Shown here piece by piece: positions 17,031 through 25,642 of a stretch of DNA of 64,000 nucleotides (position 1 is the stretch's first letter; every line of letters begins with the position of its first letter). This stretch comes from Streptomyces sp. A0642 (GTDB lineage Bacteria; Actinomycetota; Actinomycetes; Streptomycetales; Streptomycetaceae). The notes under the pieces were generated by a model. The model was not told the DNA's origin and did not search any database. It worked only from the letters and a program-made list of their open reading frames with translations. Both the position numbers and the translations under genes were made by a program. The DNA is taken from positions 62,001 to 126,000 of the forward strand of contig NZ_SSBL01000009.1 in the NCBI RefSeq assembly GCF_004795105.1, written 5' to 3'.

Positions 17031-17059
17031 ACCGGCCGGGGTGTCACCGCCCGGCCGGT
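17031..17059 (+). terminator. Terminator after pcrA
   Basis: A perfect 10-bp stem ACCGGCCGGG / CCCGGCCGGT with a 9-base loop starts seven bases after the pcrA stop and lies between convergent genes. Confidence 0.6.
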
Positions 17060-17078
17060 TCCCGTCGGCGTGCGCCGG

Positions 17079-18620
17079 TCAGTTGGGGTTGACGTTGTGG
17101 CTGCGGAGCCACGGCAGCGGGTCGATGGCCGCGCCGCCGCCGGGCCGCACCTCGAAGTGCAGGTGCGGGCCGGTCGAGTTGCCGGAGTCACCGGAGTACG
17201 CGATGACGTCGCCGGCCTTGACCGGACCCGATCGGATCCGGGTGCTGCTGAGGTGGCAGTACCAGGTCTCGGTGCCGTCGGCGGCGGTGACGATCGCCAT
17301 GTTTCCGTAGGCGCTGTTGATCTGCGTGCGTACGGTGCCGTCCGTCGCCGACATCACGGGTGTGCCGTAGTCGACGGGGAAGTCGATGCCCGTGTGCACC
17401 GACATCCAGTTGACGCCCGCCTGGCCGAAGTACGCGCTGAGCCGGTGATTCATGACCGGCATGACGAACTTGGGGCGCAGGGCCTCCTTGCGGGCGGCCT
17501 CCGCCAGACGCCTCTTCTTCTCGGCTGCCTGCCGCTCCTTCAGGTCGAGGCGCTCCTGGGTGCGGCTGGCGCGATCGGCGAAGTTCTCCGCGTCGGCGCT
17601 GAGGTTGGCCAGCTGGGTGTCGAGCTTGTTGTTGGCCGCGACGGGCTTGACCGTGCCGGGGTCGGCGGCCGCCATCGCCGTGGTCTCGTCCTTCTTCTCC
17701 TCGCCGCCGCCCATACCGCCCACGGAGGCCGCGGCGATTCCCGCCACGCTCATCACACAGGCGGAGGGAACGGCGACGGTGAGGAGCGCGGAACGCTTCG
17801 CGGGAGAGCGCCTGCGGCTTCGGCTTCCGCCGCTGCGGGCGGCGGTGCGGCCTGCGGGGCGGTGACCGGCGGCCGGGGCGGCCGCGGCCGCGGAGTCCTC
17901 GTCCTCGGCGGGGCCGTCGGCGGCCTCCGGGTCGAGGTCCGTCTCCGGGACACTGAACTCGGCGGTCCTGTACGGCTCCGGCTCGTAGGAATCGTACGAG
18001 TCGAAGGCGGGCTGCGCCTCGTAGTCCTCGGTGGCGGCGTAGGAGTGCTGGCCCGTTTGTTCGACCTCGTACGGCGATGTCTCGGCGGGCTCGGTTCGCT
18101 GTTCGTGCTCGGGCGTGGCGCCGGTGTTCCAGGCGGTGGCGTCGTAGGCGCCGGTGTCGTAACCCGTCGTGCCGGCGTCGGTCCACTGGCCGTTCTGCTG
18201 CCAGGCGGTGGTGTCCCACTGGCCGGAGGAGTCGGGGGCGGGGTGCTGGGCCGGGACCGTGGGGCCGTAGCCGCCGTCCGCCGGGACCCAGGTCGCGCCG
18301 GTGTCGTACGGCGAGGCGCCGTCGTACGGGTGGTGATGCTCCTGCTGGGGCTGCGCGGTGTAGGCCGTGTACTCGGCGGAGTGGCCGTACGCGGCGGTGT
18401 GGTGCGCGCCCGTGTCCCATGGGGAGGAGTCGTACGTGCCGCTGTGGCCGGTCTGGTCGCCGCCGTACGGGGCGGCGTAGCCCGTCGTGGTCTCGTACGA
18501 GCCGTCGTGCCGGTCGTCGTACGTGCCGGGGAGGGAGCCGAAGAGCGGGTCGCTGTCGAAGCCGCCCGTGGAGTGACCGTCGTATCCGGCGTACCCGGCG
18601 TGGGGGTGCTGGTCGTTCAC
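17079..18620 (-). CDS. M23 family metallopeptidase (LytM-type) with long low-complexity N-terminus
   Basis: 513 residues from GTG 18620, which follows GAGAGAAG. Residues 1-240 are low-complexity, rich in Gly, Tyr, Asp, His, Gln and Thr, with repeated YD-x-GA/TG units. A single membrane helix (LLTVAVPSACVMSVAGIAAASVGG near 280) anchors it, a short coiled coil follows (DRASRTQERLDLKERQAAEKKR), then the peptidase: SAYFGQAGVNWMSVHTGIDFP with the first Zn His and Asp, YGTPVMSATDGTV, and GPHLHFEVRPGG with the H-x-H. It should cleave peptidoglycan cross-bridges or activate amidases outside the membrane. The AT-richer stretch around 18800-18860 is the likely promoter. Confidence 0.93.
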   Translation of the reverse strand: MNDQHPHAGYAGYDGHSTGGFDSDPLFGSLPGTYDDRHDGSYETTTGYAAPYGGDQTGHSGTYDSSPWDTGAHHTAAYGHSAEYTAYTAQPQQEHHHPYDGASPYDTGATWVPADGGYGPTVPAQHPAPDSSGQWDTTAWQQNGQWTDAGTTGYDTGAYDATAWNTGATPEHEQRTEPAETSPYEVEQTGQHSYAATEDYEAQPAFDSYDSYEPEPYRTAEFSVPETDLDPEAADGPAEDEDSAAAAAPAAGHRPAGRTAARSGGSRSRRRSPAKRSALLTVAVPSACVMSVAGIAAASVGGMGGGEEKKDETTAMAAADPGTVKPVAANNKLDTQLANLSADAENFADRASRTQERLDLKERQAAEKKRRLAEAARKEALRPKFVMPVMNHRLSAYFGQAGVNWMSVHTGIDFPVDYGTPVMSATDGTVRTQINSAYGNMAIVTAADGTETWYCHLSSTRIRSGPVKAGDVIAYSGDSGNSTGPHLHFEVRPGGGAAIDPLPWLRSHNVNPN

Positions 18621-18905
18621 CAACTTCTCTCTCGCCTCGGCAGCAGGGCCAGTGTGTCCGGGGTCCAGGGGGGACGCCTTGGGACAGCAGTGGCCGCGAC
18701 TGTACCCGGCGGTATGCGACGCCGACAATCTTCGGCGGCCCCCGAGCGCTCAGGAAACGGGCAATCGGCCGCCTTTCGGAGGGCCGCTCACACAGCCTTG
18801 GCTCTATGTTCGAAATTCGTTCTATTCACGGGCGGTGTGCGGCGTTGACGGCACGGGCTGCGGCTTCCGAAATCCACGGATTCAGGCGGATTGAGAAGGA
18901 CCGGT

Positions 18906-19871
18906 TCACGCCACGGAGGCGGCGTCGGCGGACCCCTGGGCCGACGCGGACGCATCGAGCGCCTCGCGGACACCGGCGGCCACAGCGGGGTGCACGGGCA
19001 GGGCGAGATGCCCGACGCCGCTGACGCGTACGTTCACCGCGTCCAGATCCGGGTGGTCGATGCAGGCCGCCTCGACCGGGACGATCACCTGGTCCAGCTC
19101 GCTCCAGAAGCTGACGAACCGGGTGCGGCAGCCGGGCGCGGGCAGCCGCAGTTCCTCGATCGGCACCGAGCCGCTGCGCATCTGGCGCACGATGGGGTGA
19201 GCGGCGGCCAGCGGGGCGACGGCGGTGCCGCCGTGCGGTGTGCCGAGGGTGACGAGCGTACGGACCCGTCGGTCGCCGCCCAGCCGCTGGACGTAGTACC
19301 GCGCTATCAGGCCGCCGAGGCTGTGCCCGACGATGTCGACCTCGCGATGGCCGGTGCGGGCGCAGATCTCCTCGATATGGCGGTCGAGCAGTTCGGCGGC
19401 CGTGCGGATGTCGCAGGTCAGCGGGGAGTAGTTGAGCGACTCCAGGTGGTGCCAGCCGTACCTGGCCAGCGAGCGGCGCAGCAGGACGAAGACGGACCGG
19501 TTGTCGATGAAGCCGTGCAGGAGCACGACGGGCGGCCGCTCGGGGGCGGTGGGGAGGGCGGTGGTCCCCGCGGGAGCGGTCGTCGGGGAGGAGGCGGGGC
19601 CGGTCCGTCCCGAGGTGCCGCCTTCCGCCCCTCCGCCTTCCGCCCCTCCGCCTTCCGCCCCTCCGGCTGCCGGGCCGGCCGCGGGGTGCCGCTCGCCGGT
19701 GATGCCCGTGGGATACAGGAGCGTGTGCCCGGCGAGGACCACGAGCTCCAGGGCGGTGGCCCTCAGCAGGGCCGCGGGCAGCCGGGTGGACGGCATCCGG
19801 GCGGACGGCAGCCAGGTGGCGCCCGTACACAGCCGGCGCAGCAGTAGGGGAAGGAAAGGCAGGGTCTTCAC
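18906..19871 (-). CDS. Alpha/beta hydrolase (lipase/esterase-like)
   Basis: 321 residues, GTG 19871 after GGGAGG at six bases. The nucleophile elbow is VDIVGHSLGGLIARYY with catalytic Ser in GHSLG; the oxyanion segment VVLLHGFIDNRSVF precedes it, and FVSFWSELDQVIVP and VSGVGHLALPVHP supply the probable Asp and His. Residues about 70-100 hold a Gly/Ala/Glu-rich repeat (AEGGGAEGGGAEGG). An N-terminal hydrophobic patch (TLPFLPLLLRRLCTGATW ... LLRATALELVVLAG) suggests membrane association or export. It resembles the triacylglycerol lipase-like esterases of actinobacteria; substrate unknown. Confidence 0.88.
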   Translation of the reverse strand: MKTLPFLPLLLRRLCTGATWLPSARMPSTRLPAALLRATALELVVLAGHTLLYPTGITGERHPAAGPAAGGAEGGGAEGGGAEGGTSGRTGPASSPTTAPAGTTALPTAPERPPVVLLHGFIDNRSVFVLLRRSLARYGWHHLESLNYSPLTCDIRTAAELLDRHIEEICARTGHREVDIVGHSLGGLIARYYVQRLGGDRRVRTLVTLGTPHGGTAVAPLAAAHPIVRQMRSGSVPIEELRLPAPGCRTRFVSFWSELDQVIVPVEAACIDHPDLDAVNVRVSGVGHLALPVHPAVAAGVREALDASASAQGSADAASVA

Positions 19872-20279
19872 GGTCGACCTCCCGCTCCGGCACCCGGGGA
19901 GAAGCGGCTCGCTGCCCCGTTTGCCCTCGTGGGGCCCCGTGTCGGAGGTCCGGGCCCGGCCGGTCGCCGTCCCGGGACCGCCGCCCGCCGTGACCTCCGG
20001 ATCACCTCCTGTGACCGGCGGCCGGACGGATGGCGAGCCGTGTCACCGTGCCGTGCGGCTGACGGCGCGGTGACACGGCGACCTCGTCGCGGCTCCCCTG
20101 GCGGCCGGTCCCGCACGGCATGGCTGCCGCGTGCTGCAGGAACGGTGCCCGGTGAACATGTCCCACGTGTGATTTCCCCCTCCCCGTCCACCGCGAAACT
20201 GCGGCTTGCGGGATGCTGTCGATAACGTTCGTTCACATCCCCGGGCCTTCAGGCACGGGAGACGCGTGTGGAGGCAGTG
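19872..20279. other. Divergent intergenic region with a long hairpin
   Basis: 408 bp between the hydrolase (leftward) and icmB (rightward). Besides the 20037-20079 hairpin it has AT-richer DNA close to icmB (CTGTCGATAACGTTCGTTCAC, 20214-20234) that is the likely icmB promoter. No gene was supported. Confidence 0.5.
20037..20079. repeat. Long inverted repeat
   Basis: GCCGTGTCACCG pairs perfectly with CGGTGACACGGC and the stem extends by five more pairs (one G-U) to a 9-base loop. It sits about 165 bp upstream of the hydrolase and 200 bp upstream of icmB, so it is not at a gene end. Confidence 0.6.
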
Positions 20280-20693
20280 ATGGGTGTGACCGGTCCGATC
20301 CGTGTGGTGGTGGCCAAGCCGGGCCTCGACGGCCATGACCGCGGGGCCAAGGTGATCGCGCGAGCGCTGCGTGACGCCGGTATGGAGGTCATCTACACGG
20401 GGCTCCACCAGACGCCCGAGCAGATCGTCGACACCGCGATCCAGGAGGACGCCGACGCCATCGGCCTCTCGATCCTCTCCGGTGCGCACAACACGCTCTT
20501 CGCGAAGGTGATCGAGCTGCTGAAGGAGCGCGAGGCAGCGGACATCAAGGTCTTCGGCGGCGGGATCATCCCGGAGGCGGACATCGCACCGCTGAAGGAG
20601 CAGGGTGTCGCGGAAATCTTCACGCCGGGTGCGACGACGGTCGCCATCGTCGACTGGGTCAACGCGAACGTCCGCCAGCCGGCGGAGGCCTGA
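20280..20693 (+). CDS. icmB: Isobutyryl-CoA mutase small (B12-binding) subunit
   Basis: 137 residues, a stand-alone cobalamin-binding domain. RVVVAKPGLDGHDRGAKVIARALRDAG contains the D-x-H-x-x-G motif whose His is the lower axial cobalt ligand; GLSILSGAHNTLF and VFGGGIIPEADI are the other B12-binding segments. The sequence matches the IcmB small subunit of coenzyme-B12-dependent isobutyryl-CoA mutase (isobutyryl-CoA to n-butyryl-CoA) much more closely than a generic methylmalonyl-CoA mutase domain. ATG 20280 has GGAGG five bases upstream. The large subunit IcmA is not in this window, which is also the arrangement known in Streptomyces. A 27-bp repeat array begins at its stop codon. Confidence 0.92.
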   Translation: MGVTGPIRVVVAKPGLDGHDRGAKVIARALRDAGMEVIYTGLHQTPEQIVDTAIQEDADAIGLSILSGAHNTLFAKVIELLKEREAADIKVFGGGIIPEADIAPLKEQGVAEIFTPGATTVAIVDWVNANVRQPAEA

Positions 20694-21030
20694 GCGGCCT
20701 CGCCGGGAGGCGGGGCTGAGCTGCTTGGCCGGGCGATGGAGAGTTGAGGTGCCTCGTCGGGCGGCGGAGGTCTGAGCTGCTTCGCCGGTCGGCGGCGGGT
20801 TGAGCGGCTTGGCGGGGCGGCGGGGGCCTGAGGGGCTTCGCCGGGTGGCGGGGCTGAGTCGCCTGCGGGCGATAGAGGTTGAGCTGCTTGGTCGGGCGGC
20901 GGAGGTCTGAGCTGCTTCGCCGGTCGGCGGGGCCTGAGGTGCTTGGCCGGTCGGCGAGGCTGAGTCGCCTGCGGCCGATGGAGACCTGAGCCGCCTCGCC
21001 GACTCGCGAAGGCTGAGCCGGTGGCGGGCT
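20691..21030. repeat. Degenerate tandem array, about 27-bp unit, 12-13 copies
   Basis: Starting with the icmB stop codon, the sequence runs as 24-29 bp units that all begin TGAG, consensus about TGAGCTGCTTCGCCGGGCGG followed by CGGGGGC. Copies differ by point changes and small indels. No gene is supported over it on either strand, although the 9-codon length keeps minus-strand frames open (Arg-Pro-Ala-Lys-Gln-Leu style repeats). Confidence 0.75.
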
Positions 21031-21063
21031 CGGGGCCGGGTGTGGCTGGCCCCCGAGCCGTTA

Positions 21064-21094
21064 CGCGGTCCGGCGCGCTGCGTGCCGGACCGCG
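21064..21094. terminator. Hairpin downstream of the icmB repeat array
   Basis: A perfect 11-bp stem CGCGGTCCGGC / GCCGGACCGCG with a 9-base loop between convergent icmB and the DUF5691 gene. The distance from icmB (about 370 bp) makes its use by icmB uncertain. Confidence 0.45.
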
Positions 21095-21207
21095 TCGGCC
21101 GGCTCCAGGGCGGCCGGCGGCAGGACTGCCCGGTGCCGGGCTGCGCCGGGCCGTCTGGTGGGGCTGCCCCGGGCCGTCTGCCCCGCGCCTGGCCGGGACG
21201 GGAGCAA

Positions 21208-21260
21208 GCCGCATCCGACCGGACACCGGCTTAGGCCCCCACCGCCCGGCCGGATGCGGC
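21208..21260 (-). terminator. Inverted repeat after the DUF5691 gene
   Basis: GCCGCATCCG (21208-21217) and CGGATGCGGC (21251-21260) pair perfectly over 10 bp, 18 bases after the DUF5691 stop, so it may terminate the minus-strand operon. Confidence 0.45.
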
Positions 21261-21278
21261 GAGTCGCCGCCCGCCTGG

Positions 21279-22979
21279 TCAGGGGGCCGGTATCAGCTCC
21301 CGGTCCATCGCCGCGCGCAGCCGCAAGGTGGAGACCAGGCGCTGGAACGCCTCCGACCAGTAGCCGTTCGCACCCGGTGAGGCGTCCGCGGGCTCGTCGG
21401 GCGTGGTGGTGAGCACTTCCAGGCGGTCCGCCTCGGCCGGGTTCAGGCAGCGTTCGGCGAGGCCCATCACCCCGCTGAAGCTCCAGGGGTAACTGCCCGC
21501 GTCCCGGGCGATGTCGAGGGCGTCCACGACGGACCGCCCCAACGGCTCCGCCCAGGGGGTCGGGCAGACGCCCAGCAGCTGGAACGCCTCCGACAGGCCA
21601 TGGGCCGCGATGAACCCGGCCACCCAGTCGGCCCGTTCGGCGGCGGGCAGTACGGCCAGGAGCTTCGACCGCTCGGCGAGGGACGCCGTGCCGGGACCGT
21701 TCGACGGAGGGGTCGACGGGGCGCCGAGCAGCGCCCGCGCCCAGTCGGGGTCGCGCTGGCGCACCGCCGCCCGGCACCAGGCCGCGTGCAGTTCCTCACC
21801 CCAGCCGTCGGCCACGGGCAGTTCCACGATCTCCTCGGCGGAACGGCCGCCGAAGCGCGCCGGCCACACGGACAGCGGCGAGGATTCCACCAGTTGGCCC
21901 AGCCACCACGACCGCTCACCCCGCCCGGACGGCGGAACGGCCACCACGCCGTCGCGCTGCATCGCCGCATCGCATTCGTGAGGGGCCTCGACGGCCACGG
22001 ACGCACCGGTGCCGGTGAGCCCGGGGCTGACGCAGGACAGGGCGCGGGCGGCCATCCGACGGGCCAGCGCCGATTCGGGCAGGGCGGACAGCAACTCCGC
22101 GGCCGTGGCACGCACGTTGCGGCTGCGGTCGGCGAGGCCCTGCTCCAGGAACTCCTCGTCGGCTCCGGACAGCCCGGTGCGCAGCGAGTCGAGGAACATC
22201 AGCCGGTCCTCGGCCCGCTCCGTGGACCAGGTGGTGGCGAGCAGAGCGCGGGCGGCGTCCGCGTCATGCGTCCGTACGGCGGACAGCAGGGCGACGCGCT
22301 CGGCGAACAGGCCCTCCTCCCACAGACGGCGCACCGCCTCCCGGTCCGTCACCTCGGGCAGCAGCGCACTGCCGGACGCGCCCCGCAGCGCGAACTTCCA
22401 GTCGGGGTTCAGCCCGGCCAGCCACAGCCCGCGCGGCCCGGCGAACGTCAGGGCCTGCGGCCGCAGATCGGTACGCGCCCGGGCCGCGTCCAGCAGGGGC
22501 GGCAACGCGGCGTCCGGGGCCCGGTATCCGTACTGATTGGCGACGGCGAGCCACTGCGGGATCAGTTCCGTGAGGTCGGGAGCCGTGCCGCGTCGGCCTC
22601 CCGAACCGCTGGGCGCCGCCCGGTCCGCGAGCAGCTGCGCCAGTCTGCTCCTGGCGGCCTCAGGAAGCGCCGGCCGCGGGTCCGCGGGCGCGGGAGCGGG
22701 CCGCGGCCCGGCGGGGGCGGGCAGCAGACCCGCCCGGCGCCGCACGGTGTGCAGCGCGGCGGCGTCCAGCAGTGCGGCCGCGGCGGCGTCCGGGCCGGTG
22801 CCGGACGATGCTCCGGACGGACGGCGGTCCGTGCCGAGCAGCGCCGAGGTGACGAGTTCCTCCCACGGCGGGGTCACCGGTCCGCCGGCAGGCGCGGCGG
22901 GGGAAGAACCGGTCCGGGTCGCAGTCCTGCGGGCGGCCGTGCGGGGGGTGGTGGGCACGGCGGTGGTGGTGCGGGGCAT
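21279..22979 (-). CDS. DUF5691 family protein
   Basis: 566 residues, all-helical. After a Thr/Ala/Pro-rich start, WEELVTSALLGTDRRP opens the conserved region; then LLDAAALHTVRRRAGLLPAP, a QWLAVANQYGYRAPDAALPPLLD segment, and from about 200 HEAT-like helical repeats (RAEDRLMFLDSLRTGLSGADEEFLEQGLADRSRNVRATAAELLSALPES). The C-terminus (WSEAFQRLVSTLRLRAAMDRELI) is highly charged. No enzyme motif, signal peptide or membrane helix. It begins 14 bp after the SWIM zinc-finger gene and belongs to the divergent MoxR/DUF5682/VWA locus. Likely a scaffold or adaptor; function not established. Confidence 0.85.
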   Translation of the reverse strand: MPRTTTAVPTTPRTAARRTATRTGSSPAAPAGGPVTPPWEELVTSALLGTDRRPSGASSGTGPDAAAAALLDAAALHTVRRRAGLLPAPAGPRPAPAPADPRPALPEAARSRLAQLLADRAAPSGSGGRRGTAPDLTELIPQWLAVANQYGYRAPDAALPPLLDAARARTDLRPQALTFAGPRGLWLAGLNPDWKFALRGASGSALLPEVTDREAVRRLWEEGLFAERVALLSAVRTHDADAARALLATTWSTERAEDRLMFLDSLRTGLSGADEEFLEQGLADRSRNVRATAAELLSALPESALARRMAARALSCVSPGLTGTGASVAVEAPHECDAAMQRDGVVAVPPSGRGERSWWLGQLVESSPLSVWPARFGGRSAEEIVELPVADGWGEELHAAWCRAAVRQRDPDWARALLGAPSTPPSNGPGTASLAERSKLLAVLPAAERADWVAGFIAAHGLSEAFQLLGVCPTPWAEPLGRSVVDALDIARDAGSYPWSFSGVMGLAERCLNPAEADRLEVLTTTPDEPADASPGANGYWSEAFQRLVSTLRLRAAMDRELIPAP

Positions 22980-22993
22980 CGTTCCTCCTCCAG

Positions 22994-24412
22994 TCAGATG
23001 AGCGGCACGGCGCCGGTGTCCGGCCGGGCGTGCGACGACGGATCAGCCGACCCGGCGCCGCCGGCCCCGCCTTCGGACGGCCATGCCGCGAGGGGGTCGA
23101 AGCCGCGGTGGCCGCACTCACCGAAGACGGTGACCGGGCCGCCGCCGGAGAGCGCGACGAGCTTCCACAGCGCCGGCCGGGACAGGGCCGCGGTGGCGAC
23201 GGGCAGGGCGGCATCGCCGTGCGCGTCCGCCAGTTGCCAGCCGCCCGGGGACGGCACGGGTATGACATCGCTCAGCGTCACCGGCCAGGAGTCCAGCCAC
23301 GGGTCCGCGCTCAGTGCCCCGCCGTACGCGGCGATCGCCCCGCCGACCGGGACACCGGGCGGCGGCGGTCCGGCCGCCAGGGGCACACCGAACTGCTCGC
23401 CCAGCTCCGCACGCAGCTGTCCGGAACCGGGGTGGAACGTGAGCTCGGCATCGAGCGTGGACCCGACGGGCAGCGCCTGCGCGGGGGAGCGCCCCGCGGC
23501 CCCGAAGGACAGCAGCAGCGCGATGCGGGCCGAGCCCCTGCCGTACAGCCAGATGCGCCGCGTGACGATCTTGCCCTCCGGCGTGTCGTACTGCGCGAGG
23601 ACCAGCCACTGATCACGCACCGGCGGTCCTTCGGCGGCGGCCGTCAGGCCCACGCGGGTCCGGATCGTCGCCGCCAGCGGCTGCGGGAGCCGGTCGATGC
23701 CCAGCCACGCCGTGTCCAGCAGGTGGAGCAGCGCGCACTCCTCCAGCAGCCGCACCGGCCAGCCCGGCCCGGAGGCCGGGATCGCGCCCAGCTCCCGCAC
23801 GCGGCCCGCCAGACCGGGCGCCTGCGCGTCGACCATGCGGGCGGCCGTCTCCTCCCAGAGTCCGTATCCCGCCTGCTCGGCCGCGGCCAGCCCGCCACGC
23901 AGCAGGTCGGTCAGGCGCTGCTCCAGCTCCTGAGCACCGCCGCCGATCCGCTCCGCGCGGCGCTCGGCGCGGCGCCGGGCGGCCTCCGGATCGGCCGGTC
24001 CGCCGCCCGCGGCCTGTTCCTTGACCTGGGCGCGGGCGCGACGGCCCACCAGCCACTCGCCCGCCCAGTCGGGCGGATCGCCGGCGGGAACCGCCGATTT
24101 CTCGGACGCGTGGAGCAGCAGCAGGCCCAGCGCGTGCTTGCAGGGAAACTTCCGGCTGGGGCAACTGCACTTGTACGCGGGGCCCGTCGTGTCGATCACC
24201 GTCCGGTACGGCGTGCGCCCGCTTCCCCGGCACAGCCCCCACACCGCGCCCGAACCGTCCCCGCCGGTCTCCGACCAGGGACCGGCCGAACCCAGCTTGT
24301 TGCCCGCCTTGCGTGAAGCGTCGTCAGGAGCCAGGGCCAGGACCTGCTCCACCGTCAGGTGCGCCGCCGGAGCAGCGGCGCCCAAGGGTTTTCCCCCGTC
24401 AGTCAGCAGCAT
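22994..24412 (-). CDS. SWIM zinc finger family protein (YehQ-like)
   Basis: 472 residues. The SWIM motif C-x-C-x(n)-C-x-H is plain near residues 80-92: YKCSCPSRKFPCKHALGL. Around it are TVEQVLALAPDDASRKAGNKL (N-terminal signature of this family) and a helical ERRAERIGGGAQELEQRLTDLLRGGL segment; the remainder is helical/beta without known catalytic residues. SWIM domains bind DNA or proteins. ATG 24412 is used, but GTG 24436 or 24433 with GGGAG about 10 bases upstream is an equally good start. First gene of a two-gene minus operon with DUF5691, divergent from the MoxR ATPase gene by 117 bp. Confidence 0.88.
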   Translation of the reverse strand: MLLTDGGKPLGAAAPAAHLTVEQVLALAPDDASRKAGNKLGSAGPWSETGGDGSGAVWGLCRGSGRTPYRTVIDTTGPAYKCSCPSRKFPCKHALGLLLLHASEKSAVPAGDPPDWAGEWLVGRRARAQVKEQAAGGGPADPEAARRRAERRAERIGGGAQELEQRLTDLLRGGLAAAEQAGYGLWEETAARMVDAQAPGLAGRVRELGAIPASGPGWPVRLLEECALLHLLDTAWLGIDRLPQPLAATIRTRVGLTAAAEGPPVRDQWLVLAQYDTPEGKIVTRRIWLYGRGSARIALLLSFGAAGRSPAQALPVGSTLDAELTFHPGSGQLRAELGEQFGVPLAAGPPPPGVPVGGAIAAYGGALSADPWLDSWPVTLSDVIPVPSPGGWQLADAHGDAALPVATAALSRPALWKLVALSGGGPVTVFGECGHRGFDPLAAWPSEGGAGGAGSADPSSHARPDTGAVPLI

Positions 24413-24529
24413 GGGTACGACGGTAGGCGGCACCACTGACAACCGGCTCCCACCTGCGGAAAGGTCGATTGTCAGTGCCATGGTGCACCGTGGTGAGCAC
24501 ATCAGGCCGAACGACCTGGAGGGGGATCC
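24413..24529. promoter_or_regulatory. Shared divergent promoter region of the MoxR/SWIM locus
   Basis: 117 bp separate the two operons, so both promoters and any common operator must be here. A GGAGGGG ribosome site is five bases before the ATPase ATG. GCACCACTGACAACC and ATCGATTGTCAGTGCCATGG-like flanks (24431-24485) give an imperfect inverted CACTGACA / TGTCAGTG pair (about 24434-24479) that could be an operator. Confidence 0.45.
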
Positions 24530-25642
24530 ATGTCCATGTCCGACACCACCACGACCATCGGCGCGGAAGTCCTGCGCCCGCATGCCGAGGACGCCTTCGC
24601 CGACGAGCTGAAGGCACTCGCCGCCGCCGACGACCGCCCCCGCCCCGAGCGCTGGCGCCTGTCTCCGTGGGCCGTCGCCACCTATCTGCTCGGCGGCGCC
24701 CTGCCCGACGGCACGGTGATCACGCCGAAGTACGTGGGCCCGCGCCGCCTCGTGGAGGTCGCCGTCACCACCCTCGCCACCGACCGGGCGCTGCTGCTCC
24801 TCGGCGTGCCGGGCACCGCCAAGACGTGGGTGTCCGAGCACCTCGCGGCCGCCGTCAGCGGTGACTCCACGCTCCTCGTCCAGGGCACGGCGGGCACGCC
24901 CGAGGAAGCCGTCCGCTACGGATGGAACTACGCCCAGCTGCTCGCCCACGGCCCGAGCCGCGACGCGCTGGTGCCCAGCCCGCTGATGCGCGCCATGTCC
25001 GAGGGGATGACGGCCCGGATCGAGGAGCTCACCCGCATCCCCGCAGATGTGCAGGACTCCCTGATCACGATCCTGTCGGAGAAGACCCTGCCCCTGCCGG
25101 AACTGGGCCAGGAGGTCCAGGCCGTCCGAGGCTTCAACGTCATCGCCACGGCCAACGACCGCGACCGCGGGGTCAACGAGCTGTCCAGCGCCCTGCGCCG
25201 CCGCTTCAACACCGTGGTGCTGCCGCTGCCCGCCACCCCCGAGGCGGAGGTCGACATCGTCTCCCGGCGCGTCGACCAGGTCGGGCGCTCGCTCGACCTG
25301 CCGCCCGCGCCCGACGGCCTCGCGGAGATCCGCCGCGTGGTCACCGTCTTCCGTGAACTGCGCGACGGGGTCACCACCGACGGCCGCACCAAGCTCAAGT
25401 CACCGTCGAGCACGCTGTCCACGGCCGAGGCCATCTCCGTCGTCACCAACGGCCTTGCGCTCGCCGCCCATTTCGGCGACGGCGTGCTGCGCCCCGGGGA
25501 CGTCGCCGCCGGCATCCTCGGCGCGGTGGTCCGTGATCCGGCCGCCGACCGCGTGGTCTGGCAGGAGTACCTGGAGACCGTGGTGCGCGAGCGGGACGGC
25601 TGGAAGGACTTCTACCGCGCCTGCCGTGAGGTCTCCGTATGA
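24530..25642 (+). CDS. MoxR family AAA+ ATPase (YehL subfamily-like)
   Basis: 370 residues. Walker A is GVPGTAKT (92-99); the region DSLITILSEKTLPLPELGQ carries the MoxR-type insertion hairpin; sensor 1 is NVIATANDRDRGVNELSSALRRRFN with the arginine finger in ALRRRF. Length and motif spelling (LLLGVPGTAKTWVSEHL) fit the YehL branch of MoxR ATPases, thought to act as chaperones that remodel partners together with VWA-domain proteins. The stop overlaps the next gene by the ATGA quartet, and all three plus-strand genes are coupled in this way. Confidence 0.93.
   Translation: MSMSDTTTTIGAEVLRPHAEDAFADELKALAAADDRPRPERWRLSPWAVATYLLGGALPDGTVITPKYVGPRRLVEVAVTTLATDRALLLLGVPGTAKTWVSEHLAAAVSGDSTLLVQGTAGTPEEAVRYGWNYAQLLAHGPSRDALVPSPLMRAMSEGMTARIEELTRIPADVQDSLITILSEKTLPLPELGQEVQAVRGFNVIATANDRDRGVNELSSALRRRFNTVVLPLPATPEAEVDIVSRRVDQVGRSLDLPPAPDGLAEIRRVVTVFRELRDGVTTDGRTKLKSPSSTLSTAEAISVVTNGLALAAHFGDGVLRPGDVAAGILGAVVRDPAADRVVWQEYLETVVRERDGWKDFYRACREVSV

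Noticed and set aside
18652..18894. 80-codon plus-strand frame upstream of the M23 gene
   Set aside because: No ribosome site, odd composition, and it covers the probable M23 promoter.
20393..21226. Minus-strand proline/arginine repeat protein over the 27-bp array
   Set aside because: The 27-bp unit keeps the frame open by chance (nine codons), the frame runs into icmB antisense and there is no start signal.
21600..23612. Large plus-strand frame opposite DUF5691 and SWIM genes
   Set aside because: Arg/Gly/Gln-rich shadow translation, no ribosome site, and the minus strand has clear homologous families.
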